From Pseudomonas azerbaijanoccidentalis (GTDB taxonomy: Bacteria; Pseudomonadota; Gammaproteobacteria; Pseudomonadales; Pseudomonadaceae), in NCBI RefSeq assembly GCF_019145495.1, contig NZ_JAHSTU010000005.1, positions 186,001 through 250,000 on the forward strand: 64,000 nt of DNA, written 5' to 3'. A program made the position numbers and the translations under genes. The notes beneath the pieces were generated by a model, which was not told the origin of the DNA, ran no database searches, and saw only the letters and a program-made list of their open reading frames with translations. Shown here in pieces: positions 43,989-52,688 of this stretch. Positions within the stretch are counted from its first letter, which is position 1, and each line of letters starts with the position of its first letter.

Positions 43989-45113
43989 ATGCTGAACGTC
44001 ATGTCCGCCTCCCCACGCGCCACGGCAAAGTGCCTGGCGCTATGGGCAACCACGTTCGCGATATTTCTCGTCGACACCCTCACGGAACTGCATATCGCGG
44101 TGGCGGTGCTGTACGTCCTGGTCATCATGATGGCCATGGACAGCTGCTCGATTGGCGGGCTGCGCCGGGTGGCACTGACCTGCGCGGTGCTGACGGCTGC
44201 CGGGTTCTTTGTTTCCCATCACGAGCATCCGTTCAGCGCCGCACTGGCGCGCTGCCTCGTCAGCCTGACAGCTATCGGTATTGCCACCTGGCTGGCGTTG
44301 AAAAATCGGCGCACCTGCGATGAACTGCATAAGCAATTCAGTTTGTTGGCACATACCCATGATGTAGAAGCGCAGCTGCATCGCGCGCAAATCGAACTCG
44401 CCCACATCAGCCGCAATACCACGATGGGCGAACTGTCTGCGTCCATTGCCCACGAAGTGAATCAGCCTTTGGCAGCCATCACCTCCAGCGCCGAAGCCGC
44501 TCAACGCTGGCTTGACCGACCGGTTCCCGACCTCAAGGAAGCCGGCGCTGCCATCGCCAGGGCAGCCAGTAACGCGCGTCGTGCGGCCGAAGTGATAAAG
44601 CGCATTCGCGACCTGACCCGCAAAAGCGATTCGCACTACGAAGAACTGGATCTGCAATCCGTTGTTGCGGACTCACTCGCCCTGCTTGAACGGGAAATCC
44701 AGAGTCATCAGGTACGATTGTTATGCACGTTCGCGCGCCACTCCCCCAAGGTGTCAGGCGATCGCATCCAGCTCCAGCAGGTGGTGATTAACCTGATCAT
44801 CAACAGCCTGCACGCCATGAGCGGCCACCGAGACTCGACGGCTGAGTTGCATGTACGCGTTCATTGGCAGAAGGACCGTGCAGTGGTGGAAGTGCACGAT
44901 AACGGCCCGGGGATTGACCAACAGCACCTTGCGCTGCTGTTCGATGCGTTTTTCACCACCAAGGAAGACGGTATGGGGATCGGGTTATCCATTTGCCGCT
45001 CGATCATCGAGTTGCATGGCGGATCCATCCGGGCAGACAGTCAGCCCAATCAGGGCGCGACGTTCTCGTTCTCTCTCCCGCTTTCGACAGCGAATGGCCA
45101 ACCCTCGAAATAG
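43989..45113 (+). CDS. Orphan sensor histidine kinase
   Basis: A 374-residue kinase. Residues about 12-105 contain three to four hydrophobic helices with almost no periplasmic loop, so the signal is probably sensed in the membrane. A coiled coil leads to the dimerisation/H-box SIAHEVNQPLAAI with phospho-acceptor His155. The ATP-binding domain has NLIINSLHAM (N-box), VEVHDNGPGID (G1) and GMGIGLSICRSIIELHGG (G2). The type resembles FixL/DctB-like kinases (HEVNQPL). No response regulator lies beside it. It may be co-transcribed with the chloroperoxidase-like gene 37 bases upstream. Confidence 0.88.
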   Translation: MLNVMSASPRATAKCLALWATTFAIFLVDTLTELHIAVAVLYVLVIMMAMDSCSIGGLRRVALTCAVLTAAGFFVSHHEHPFSAALARCLVSLTAIGIATWLALKNRRTCDELHKQFSLLAHTHDVEAQLHRAQIELAHISRNTTMGELSASIAHEVNQPLAAITSSAEAAQRWLDRPVPDLKEAGAAIARAASNARRAAEVIKRIRDLTRKSDSHYEELDLQSVVADSLALLEREIQSHQVRLLCTFARHSPKVSGDRIQLQQVVINLIINSLHAMSGHRDSTAELHVRVHWQKDRAVVEVHDNGPGIDQQHLALLFDAFFTTKEDGMGIGLSICRSIIELHGGSIRADSQPNQGATFSFSLPLSTANGQPSK

Positions 45114-45340
45114 CGTCACGACCGGCCCTGCATGACGCTGCCCACCGGCCGTTCCGACGCGCCACGCCGCCACCTTTTGGTTGGAAACGATCACGCTAAA
45201 GCCTGAGGGTTCTATACCTGCGTATGGTATCGAACCCGGTACTTCGGGATGCACACTCTTTCTCCAGGCGATCGGTCGCTCTCGCAGCGAAACAGCCGCT
45301 TTCGCCAACGACTTTTGACCCAGGCAAACGGAGAATGAGC

Positions 45341-46312
45341 ATGACAACGCATCTGGACTACCCCACCCAACAGGCTGGAGCACATCAGAAAGGCAACGGT
45401 CAGCAGCAGGCAACTACACTCGCCGGTGGAACGGGATTCGAGGAGTTGGTTCCTTCGCGCTATGCCGTGCGGGTCGGCGAGATTGATGTGCTGGTGATCA
45501 GCGACGGCGTGCTGCCTCTGCCAACCTCGACGATGTCCACCAACGCCGACCCGGCCGCCCGTGCGGCCTGGTTCAAGGATATGTTCCTGGGGCCGGACGC
45601 GTTCGATTGGGCCCTGAACGTCCTGGTGATACGCAGCGGCGAGCAAATCATTCTCGTCGACGCCGGGCTGGGCGGGCAATTTCCCGGCTTCCCAAGGGCC
45701 GGACAGTTTCCAAAGCGCCTGCAGGCTGCGGGTATCGATCTAGGTTCCGTGACCGACGTGGTGATCACCCACATGCACATGGACCATGTCGGCGGGCTGC
45801 TGGTCGACGAGGTGAAAAACAAGTTGCGGGCGGACGTGCGCATCCACGTTTCAGCGACCGAGGTCGCGTTCTGGGAGTCGCCCGATTTCGCCCACACCGT
45901 CATGCCAGAGCCGGTGCCGGACGTCCTGCGGGCAACCGCCAAACAGTTCATCAACGACTACCGCAGCAACGTGCGGACTTTCGAAGACGAGTATGAAGTG
46001 GCACCGGGCGTGGTCGCCAAAGTCACCGGTGGCCACACCCCTGGACACTGTGTGGTCTACGTGAACTCCGGCGGCGAACGCTTGACCTTTGCAGGTGACG
46101 CCCTGTTCCCGGTGGCCTTCGAACACCCCGACTGGCACAACGGCTTTGAACACGACCCCGAGGAGTCAGTGCGCGTTCGGGTCCGGCTGATGCAAGAAGC
46201 GGCAGCCAGCGGAGAGCTGTTTGTCGCCACGCACCTGCCGTTCCCTTCCGTTGGCCGCGTGGCCATCGATGGCAACGCGTTTCGCTGGGTCGCGGCGTTC
46301 TGGGATTTCTGA
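45341..46312 (+). CDS. MBL-fold metallo-hydrolase
   Basis: A 323-residue metallo-beta-lactamase-fold hydrolase. The metal motif is ITHMHMDHVGG (HxHxDH), with further ligand histidines in TGGHTPGHCVVY and LFVATHLPFPS and an aspartate in FAGDALFP. The layout resembles the lactonase or quorum-quenching and methyl-parathion-hydrolase branch. The reaction is not readable. The N-terminal 30 residues are polar with no signal. The start at 45341 is chosen because GGAG lies about 8 bases upstream; an ATG 6 bases earlier sits too close to it. Confidence 0.82.
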   Translation: MTTHLDYPTQQAGAHQKGNGQQQATTLAGGTGFEELVPSRYAVRVGEIDVLVISDGVLPLPTSTMSTNADPAARAAWFKDMFLGPDAFDWALNVLVIRSGEQIILVDAGLGGQFPGFPRAGQFPKRLQAAGIDLGSVTDVVITHMHMDHVGGLLVDEVKNKLRADVRIHVSATEVAFWESPDFAHTVMPEPVPDVLRATAKQFINDYRSNVRTFEDEYEVAPGVVAKVTGGHTPGHCVVYVNSGGERLTFAGDALFPVAFEHPDWHNGFEHDPEESVRVRVRLMQEAAASGELFVATHLPFPSVGRVAIDGNAFRWVAAFWDF

Positions 46313-46444
46313 CCGTTTGTAGCTGAGTCCGGCCTCTGCAACGCTCGTGCGTGGGGTGTGGAGGCCGGACGCAAACCCTGAACCCGTCTAAGCTAATCAG
46401 TACAGATTCAACACGCCTGCTGCCTCCTCTACCGGGGAAACGCG

Positions 46445-46744
46445 ATGACGAGTAAACACACGCACTTCCGCTCGTCATGGCTGCTCCCTGCCCTGCTCGC
46501 TATCAGCCTGGTGTTGAACACCGGATGTTCAGGCAAATCGTCCACGACTCGCTATGCATCCTCAAACATCGGTTCAGCCTGCTATGCGAAAGCCCTTCCC
46601 ACTGTCGGCGAAGGTGGCCTGGCCTGGGGCGACACCCTGACCATGGCGCGGCAGAAATCCCTGAGCAATTGCGCACGCTATGCCGGCCGCTCTGGCGGCA
46701 CGCCAAGTACCTGCCAAGTGGTGCTGGCGGAATGCAAGCATTGA
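46445..46744 (+). CDS. Small lipoprotein of unknown function
   Basis: A 99-residue precursor with lipoprotein signal SSWLLPALLAISLVLNTGC (lipobox NTGC, Cys28). The mature part has four more cysteines (SACYAKA, SNCARYA, STCQVVL, AECKH), an arrangement that could form two disulfide bonds in the periplasm. I do not recognise a family. GGGGAAACGCG precedes the ATG. Confidence 0.65.
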   Translation: MTSKHTHFRSSWLLPALLAISLVLNTGCSGKSSTTRYASSNIGSACYAKALPTVGEGGLAWGDTLTMARQKSLSNCARYAGRSGGTPSTCQVVLAECKH

Positions 46745-46905
46745 AAAAACGGATTTTTCGTTTGTGCGTCGCTTTTGCATTTCTGTGCGACACATCCCAC
46801 TTGCGGGGCTCCCGTTTCACACGCTCGTGGTGTTAGTTTGGAAATGTTTCTGATTAAACGATCAGATATTTCCCACAAACTGCCTGCAAAGGAATGCCCC
46901 CAGCA

Positions 46906-48645
46906 ATGGACTTTTCACTCAAGCAACTGGCCGCGACCACCCTGATGCTCGCCAGCCTCTCGACCTTCACCACCGCTGCCCACGCCAACATCACACCGCA
47001 ACAGAGCGCGATCATCCTCAAGACGTTCAATGACGCCTCGGTCAAGGACTTCAGGCAGTTCCTTGGCAGTCTGGCCAAGAGCGACATCGCCAAGACCGAC
47101 AATCTCGGCCCGGCCATCAGCGCCTTCCTCGACAACAAAACCCTGACGCCCGAGCAACAGAACGAAATCCATCGCTTGCTGGGCCTGTATGCGCGGGTGA
47201 AATACGGCAGCGCCGCCACCGAAACCCTGAAAGAACTGGTGGCCATCCCGACCATGCGCGTTGACGGTGTGGAACAGCACGAGAACCCTGAATTCATCAA
47301 GATCGCCGAGAAGATCAAGGGCCTGGCCCAAGCCTTCAACTTGAACTTCCGCAATATCGACAACCGCGTCTATGAAATCTCCCTCGAGGGCAGCGGCGCT
47401 GAAGTCGTGGGCATTCACGCCCATGCCGACGTGGTGCCGGTCACCCCGGAAAACTGGGTCCTGCAGGATGGCACCCGCCTCGATCCGTTCAAGGTCACCC
47501 TGATTGGCGACCGCATGTATGGCCGCGGCACCGAAGATGACAAGAACGGCATCGTGGTGGCGATGTACGCCATGAAAATCATCAAGGAAGAGAAGCTGCC
47601 GCTGGCGAGAAACTTCAAACTGCTGGTCGACACCACCGAAGAAACCACCGGCGACGCGATCCCCTACTACTTCGAACGCAACCCGACGCCCAACTACAAC
47701 CTGGCGCTGGACGGCGGCTATCCGGTAGTGATTGCCGAGAAAGGCTACGGCACGGTCATGGCCAGTTTCGCCAAGCGTGCGGCTGAAGGCAAAGGTGCGG
47801 AAATCACGTCGATGACCGGCGGCCTGGCCACCAACCAGATTCCATCGACCTCGGTCGCCAGCCTGGTGACAGACAAACCGGAGGAACTGGCAGCGGCCCT
47901 GCAAAAGGCTGGCGCTGATTACGCCAAGCGCAACGGCGGCAACTTCGACATCGCCGCCAAAGTCGTCGGCAAGGACGTCAAACTGACGGTCACGGGCGTG
48001 TCTGCCCACTCCTCCGAGCCCGAGTCCGGCGTCAACCCGGTGGCCAGGATGCTCGACTTCATCAATGGCCTCGATGGCAAGGTTGCGCTCAAGCACAACC
48101 AGATCACCGACGCCGCCCGCTATGCTGCCGACAACTGGGGCCTGGATTACCTGGGCGGCAAACTGGGGGTTGGTTTTTCCGATGAGTTCATGGGGCCGCT
48201 GACCACGTCCCTGACCTACGTTGGGGTGGATGACAAGGCGTTCAAACTGGCCGTGAACCTGCGCGTGCCGAAGGGCAAATCTCCGGAAGCGCTCAAATCG
48301 GAAATCGCCGGAAAACTGGACGCCTGGAGCAAGAAGAGCAAGATTGCGCCGACCTTCGACCTGTCGATCGCCGAACCGATGTACCGCAACCCTGAAGGCG
48401 AATGGGTCAAGGCTCTGCTCGCTGTAGCCAGTGAAAACCTCGGCATGGAACACAAGTTCGGCACGTCCGCTGGCGCCACGTCGGTGCATGAGCTGCCTAA
48501 CGGTGTGCAATTCGGCCTGGCCATGCCGGACGTCAAATACACCGGTCACAACGACAACGAGTTCAAGACCACCGAGCAGTTCTTGCTCGACTTGCAGATC
48601 GTGACCGAAATGATGGGCCGCATCGGGCAACTGCCAAAACTCTGA
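46906..48645 (+). CDS. Exported M20-family dipeptidase
   Basis: A 579-residue metallopeptidase. A signal peptide (LKQLAATTLMLASLSTFTT, cut near AHA-N) is followed by a helical region and the M20 catalytic domain. Metal and catalytic residues are in GIHAHADVVPV, YGRGTEDDKNGIV and LLVDTTEETTGD. The lid domain includes TVTGVSAHSSEPESGVNP. It matches PepV-like dipeptidases and probably cleaves dipeptides in the periplasm. AAGGA lies 11 or so bases before the ATG at 46906; an ATG at 46894 overlaps that site and is less likely. The long open frame on the opposite strand is a shadow. Confidence 0.87.
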   Translation: MDFSLKQLAATTLMLASLSTFTTAAHANITPQQSAIILKTFNDASVKDFRQFLGSLAKSDIAKTDNLGPAISAFLDNKTLTPEQQNEIHRLLGLYARVKYGSAATETLKELVAIPTMRVDGVEQHENPEFIKIAEKIKGLAQAFNLNFRNIDNRVYEISLEGSGAEVVGIHAHADVVPVTPENWVLQDGTRLDPFKVTLIGDRMYGRGTEDDKNGIVVAMYAMKIIKEEKLPLARNFKLLVDTTEETTGDAIPYYFERNPTPNYNLALDGGYPVVIAEKGYGTVMASFAKRAAEGKGAEITSMTGGLATNQIPSTSVASLVTDKPEELAAALQKAGADYAKRNGGNFDIAAKVVGKDVKLTVTGVSAHSSEPESGVNPVARMLDFINGLDGKVALKHNQITDAARYAADNWGLDYLGGKLGVGFSDEFMGPLTTSLTYVGVDDKAFKLAVNLRVPKGKSPEALKSEIAGKLDAWSKKSKIAPTFDLSIAEPMYRNPEGEWVKALLAVASENLGMEHKFGTSAGATSVHELPNGVQFGLAMPDVKYTGHNDNEFKTTEQFLLDLQIVTEMMGRIGQLPKL

Positions 48646-48652
48646 TCCACTT

Positions 48653-49411
48653 CGGACCCTCCGTTCTGGCGGGTTCACTTGGCGTAAAAAGATCGCAGCC
48701 TGCGGCAGCTCCTACGCCCACCTGTAGGAGCTGACGTTCTGGCGGGTGCATTTGGCGTAAAAGATCGCAGCCTTCGGCAGCTCCTACGACCACCTTCGGA
48801 CCTGCCGTTCTGGCGGGTCCATTTGGCGTAAAAAGATCGCAGCCTTCGGCAGCTCCTACGACCACCTTCGGACCTGCCGTTCTGGCGGGTCCACTTGGCG
48901 TAAAAAGATCGCAGCCTTCGGCAGCTCCTACGACCACTTTCGGACCTGCCGTTTTGGCGGGTCCATTTGGCGTAAAAAGATCGCAGCCTTCGGCAGCTCC
49001 TACGACCACCTTCGGACTTGCCGTTCTGGCGGGTCCACTTGGCGTAAAAAGATCGCAGCCTTCGGCAGCTCCTACGACCACCTTCGGACCTGCCGTTCTG
49101 GCGGGTCCGCTTGGCGTAAAAAGATCGCAGCCTGCGGCAGCTCCTACGACCACCTTCGGACCTGCCGTTCTGGCGGGTGCATTTTGGCGTAAAAAGATCG
49201 CAGCCTTCGGCAGCTCCTACGACCACCTTCGGACCTGCCGTTCTGGCGGGTCCATTTGGCGTAAAAAGATCGCAGCCTTCGGCAGCTCCTACGACCACCT
49301 TCGGACTTGCCGTTCTGGCGGGTCCACTTGGCGTAAAAAGATCGCAGCCTGCGGCAGCTCCTACGAATGACGCACCACCTGTAGGAGCTGCCGCAGGCTG
49401 CGATCTTTTAA
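48653..49411. repeat. Tandem array of ten 72-bp REP-containing units plus one inverted copy
   Basis: The core GATCGCAGCC recurs at 48691, 48763, 48835, 48907, 48979, 49051, 49123, 49196, 49268 and 49340. Nine intervals are 72 bases except one of 73. Each unit has the REP core GCAGCCTTCGGCAGCTCCTA preceded by GGCGTAAAAA and followed by ACCTTCGGACCTGCCGTTCT. Units differ at a few positions (CCTGCGG or CCTTCGG; CACTT or CATTT). The array closes with an inverted REP, GTAGGAGCTGCCGCAGG at 49381-49397, and GCGATCTTTT. The intergenic gap is 925 bases. Frames on both strands stay open only because 72 is a multiple of 3. Confidence 0.92.
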
Positions 49412-49570
49412 AGTAGCCGTCGGTTATTGCGTTAAATCATGGCAATTTCCGGTTCGCTGCTACGATTAAGAAGCGCCAACGAACTGAGGTGTGCGGCTCA
49501 CAAAGCCGGCATTGGCCTCCCCGTACTTGATCCACTCATTTCATGCCTGCCCGACCCCAGGGAGGGAGCA

Positions 49571-51067
49571 ATGCGTATTCCATTGTTTTACGCGATGTCG
49601 GCTGTACTGTTTTTGAGCGGAACACCCTGCCTGGCGGAATCGGCGGAGGCCCCGGCCACTGCGCCTACGTCTGCCCCAGTCCCGGCCCCGGCAAACCCTG
49701 CCGTGGCCGCGCCTGCCGCAGCGCCCACCAAAGATGCCGTGTTTACCCAAGAACAATTGGACCAGATGCTGGCGCCCATTGCGCTTTACCCGGACCCGTT
49801 GCTGGCGCAGGTGCTGATGGCGACGACCTACCCCGGAGAAGTCGCCGAGGCGGCCACCTGGTCTAAAGCTCACCCGGACGCCAAAGGTGATGATGCGGTC
49901 AAACAAGTCGCCACCCAGACTTGGGACCCGAGCGTGCAGGCGCTGGTCGCCTTCCCGCAGGTACTGGCCACGTTGGGCCAGGATCCGGTCTGGGTACAAC
50001 GCCTGGGCGATGCCTTCCTGGCGCAGCCCGACGATGTGATGGACGGCGTGCAACGCTTGCGCCATCAAGCACAAGCGGCAGGCAACCTTCAGAGCAACCA
50101 ATATCAAAACGTGACGGTCCAGGCGGCACCGGCGCCGGCCCCCGCCACTCAGCCAGCAGCCCCGGCACCTGCCACCAGCACCTCCACCATCATCATTCAG
50201 CCGGCCGACCCACAAGTCGTGTACGTGCCCACCTATAACCCGACGACCACCTACGGCACCTGGGCCTACCCGGCGTCACCGCCCGTGTACTACCCGCCGC
50301 CGCCCGCCTATTACCCCGGCTCGGCACTGGTCGCTGGACTGGCGTTCGGCACCGGCGTGGCGATCATCGGTTCGTTGTGGGGCGATTGTGACTGGGACAA
50401 CAACGACATCGACATTGATGTCGACCGCTACAACAACATCAATCGCAACAACCAGATCAACAATAACAAGTGGCAACACAACTCCGTTCACCGCGATGGT
50501 GTTCCCTACCGGGACAACCGCAGCCGCCAACAGTACGGTCGGCAATTGAACGGTGCCAATCAGCGTGACGCTTATCGAGGCGACAATGCCCAACGTGCCC
50601 AGGCCCGGGAAAACGCCCGTAGCTCGATGGATAAACACGGTATCGAACGCCCCGCCACCAGTAACCGCGAAGCCCGCGACCAGGCACGCCGGGCGCAATC
50701 GGGCAACACGGCCAGCAATCGGATGCAGTCCGGTACAGACAGACCGAGGACTGCTGACCGAGCACAGAACACCCCGCGAAATACTCGGGAAAACCAACAG
50801 CCCAGAAGAGAGGCCGGCCAGGTGAACCAGCGCTCGCAGGACCACTCGCAAGCGCGCCAGGCCGCGCAAAAACGCCCGGCCGCCAGCGCAGGCAGCGCCC
50901 GCAACAACGCATTTGCCGGCGCACGTTCACCGTCTCAGTCCAACGTACAAGCCGCCCGTGGCCGGGCCAGCCAGGCCTCCGCCATGCGCGGCAGTGCGGC
51001 CCGTTCTTCCGGCCATCAGATCAGTCGGCCATCCGCACCAGCACGTCAAAGAGGGGGCCGCCGTTGA
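49571..51067 (+). CDS. DUF3300-domain exported protein
   Basis: A 498-residue precursor. The signal peptide is residues 1-22 (FYAMSAVLFLSGTPCLAES). An Ala/Pro-rich linker follows, then the DUF3300 domain (about 60-270) with QLDQMLAPIALYPDPLLAQVLMA and TWDPSVQALVAFPQVLATL. A Pro/Tyr-rich stretch (YYPPPPAYYPG) and a hydrophobic segment GLAFGTGVAIIGSLWG come next. The last 170 residues are a low-complexity tail rich in N, Q, R and A, probably disordered and nucleic-acid or surface binding. Function of the family is unknown. GGGAGGGAGC precedes the ATG. The stop overlaps the TTG start of the next gene. Confidence 0.85.
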   Translation: MRIPLFYAMSAVLFLSGTPCLAESAEAPATAPTSAPVPAPANPAVAAPAAAPTKDAVFTQEQLDQMLAPIALYPDPLLAQVLMATTYPGEVAEAATWSKAHPDAKGDDAVKQVATQTWDPSVQALVAFPQVLATLGQDPVWVQRLGDAFLAQPDDVMDGVQRLRHQAQAAGNLQSNQYQNVTVQAAPAPAPATQPAAPAPATSTSTIIIQPADPQVVYVPTYNPTTTYGTWAYPASPPVYYPPPPAYYPGSALVAGLAFGTGVAIIGSLWGDCDWDNNDIDIDVDRYNNINRNNQINNNKWQHNSVHRDGVPYRDNRSRQQYGRQLNGANQRDAYRGDNAQRAQARENARSSMDKHGIERPATSNREARDQARRAQSGNTASNRMQSGTDRPRTADRAQNTPRNTRENQQPRREAGQVNQRSQDHSQARQAAQKRPAASAGSARNNAFAGARSPSQSNVQAARGRASQASAMRGSAARSSGHQISRPSAPARQRGGRR

Positions 51068-51981
51068 AAAACCATCTTCGCGTAAAGGCACTCATGGGCC
51101 TGCTGCCTCAACTCATGGCGATCACGGCCGGCCTGGTCTGGTCGTGCATGGCGATGGCCCAGCAGGCATTTCCAACACCTGAAAAAGCCGCACAAGCCTT
51201 CGTCGAAGCGCTGGGCACCGAACACGCCGATCAGGCGCGCCTGACCCAGTTGCTGGGTGACGACTGGCGCACGTACATCCCGCGCGAAGGCGTGCAGCGC
51301 AGTGATGTCGACGCGTTCCTCAAGCAGTATCACGAGCAACACAGCATCGAAAAACCCGACGAGCGCAAAGCCATCCTGGCCGTGGGCAGTGACCACTGGA
51401 CCCTGCCTATTCCCATGATCAAAGACGCCAAGGGTTGGCACTTCGACCTCAAGGCCGGCAGCGTGGAAATCCGCGCACGCCGTATCGGCCGCAATGAACT
51501 CGCCGCGGTGCAGTCGGTGCTGACCTACCACGACGCGCAGATGGACTATGCGGCGGTGGACCGCGACGGTGACGGCGCGCTGGAATATGCGCAGAAAATC
51601 CTCAGCACCCCCGGCCAGCACGACGGCCTGTACTGGGCAGACGACGACAGCGGCCAGATCAGCCCATTGGGGCCGTTGTTCGGCAAAACCATTGCCGGCG
51701 AAGACTGGCATGGCTACCACTTCCGCATCCTTGATGGCCAAGGCCCTTCGGCACCGGGTGGCGCCTACAGCTACCTGATTGGCGACAAGATGAGCCGCGG
51801 CTTTGCCCTCATCGCCTGGCCGGCGAAATACGATGACACCGGCGTGATGAGTTTCATGATCAGCCATGAAGGCCAGGTGTTCGAAAAAGACCTGGGGCCG
51901 GGTGGCGAGAAACTGGCGAAGGCAATGAAGCGTTTTGATCCGGATGACAGCTGGAAGGAAGTGACGGTGGATCACGACTAG
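51064..51981 (+). CDS. DUF2950-domain exported protein
   Basis: A 305-residue precursor starting with TTG at 51064, overlapping the DUF3300 stop by 4 bases (TTGA). GAGGGGG lies just upstream. The leader has a hydrophobic core (LLPQLMAITAGLVWSCMAMA) cut near residue 33. The rest is a DUF2950 domain (QAFPTPEKAAQAFVEALG, then YAQKILSTPGQHDGLYW and GYHFRILDGQGPSAPGGAYSY). DUF3300 and DUF2950 are often adjacent in bacteria, and their products probably work together in the envelope; the function is not known. Confidence 0.85.
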   Translation: MKNHLRVKALMGLLPQLMAITAGLVWSCMAMAQQAFPTPEKAAQAFVEALGTEHADQARLTQLLGDDWRTYIPREGVQRSDVDAFLKQYHEQHSIEKPDERKAILAVGSDHWTLPIPMIKDAKGWHFDLKAGSVEIRARRIGRNELAAVQSVLTYHDAQMDYAAVDRDGDGALEYAQKILSTPGQHDGLYWADDDSGQISPLGPLFGKTIAGEDWHGYHFRILDGQGPSAPGGAYSYLIGDKMSRGFALIAWPAKYDDTGVMSFMISHEGQVFEKDLGPGGEKLAKAMKRFDPDDSWKEVTVDHD

Positions 51982-52129
51982 GCAGGGACTCAGTGGCTTA
52001 CTGCATAAAAGGACTGCTTCAAAGGATTACGTCCATATTCAAAACTTTTCGCGTCCCCTGGCGTCCCTTCTTTAATAAGGGCGGCAGGGTTTTGCCCCCA
52101 GAGAGCTGAATTTCCCTGAGGACGAGTGC

Positions 52130-52573
52130 ATGTCATTTCTTGTATTTCTTCTGGCCTGCGGTGCTGCGGCAAGTACAGGCCTGATGTTCCAACCGGGCCA
52201 ATGGTATGAATCTCTGGTCAAGCCCGGCTTTACCCCTCCCAAGTGGGTGTTTCCGGTTGCTTGGTCGATTATCTATTTGCTGCTCGCCTGGGCTGGCTAC
52301 CGGTTGACCCTGATACCTGGAAGCCAGGAGGTGCTGGCTCTGTGGGCCGCACAGATCGCGCTCAATACGCTATGGACGCCGGTGTTCTTCGGCGCGCAGC
52401 GTCTTTTCGCTGCGATGGTCATCCTGACACTGCTGTGGCTGGTGGTAGCGGCCATGGTGGTGCTGGCATTGCGGCTTGACCTGATCACCGGGTTGATACT
52501 GTTTCCTTACCTTGTGTGGCTGTGTGTAGCGGCCGCGTTGAATTTTTCGATTCTGCGAAATAATCGTGGATAA
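52130..52573 (+). CDS. tspO: TspO/MBR-family membrane protein
   Basis: A 147-residue membrane protein with five helices and the TspO hallmarks: WYESLVKPGFTPPKWVFPVAW in helix 1 and loop 1, then LLLAWAGYRL, and AQIALNTLWTPVFFGAQR in the middle. TspO proteins bind porphyrins and cholesterol-like ligands and modulate tetrapyrrole or stress responses. AGGACGAGTGC precedes the ATG. It stands alone, with no tetrapyrrole genes nearby. Confidence 0.9.
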   Translation: MSFLVFLLACGAAASTGLMFQPGQWYESLVKPGFTPPKWVFPVAWSIIYLLLAWAGYRLTLIPGSQEVLALWAAQIALNTLWTPVFFGAQRLFAAMVILTLLWLVVAAMVVLALRLDLITGLILFPYLVWLCVAAALNFSILRNNRG

Positions 52574-52688
52574 TCGAGGGGAGTGGCGCGCTAGAGCCTT
52601 TGACATATCTACTTACAAATGCGCCGCTCGCGAAAAGCCTGATTGCCTACTACAACTGATAGGTTAACGCGCTTTATCGGGCCATGAG

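Noticed and set aside
46915..48678. A 587-residue open frame antisense to the M20 dipeptidase
   Set aside because: It mirrors a gene with clear catalytic motifs and a signal peptide. The antisense frame is a codon-bias shadow common in high-GC genomes.
48563..49370. Long frames on both strands encoding 24-residue repeats (for example VVVGAAEGCDLF units)
   Set aside because: They are produced by the 72-bp REP array, since 72 is a multiple of 3. There are no ribosome-binding sites, and both strands are equally open.
48653..49411. Possible CRISPR array
   Set aside because: The whole 72-bp unit is repeated, with no unique spacers, and no cas genes are nearby.
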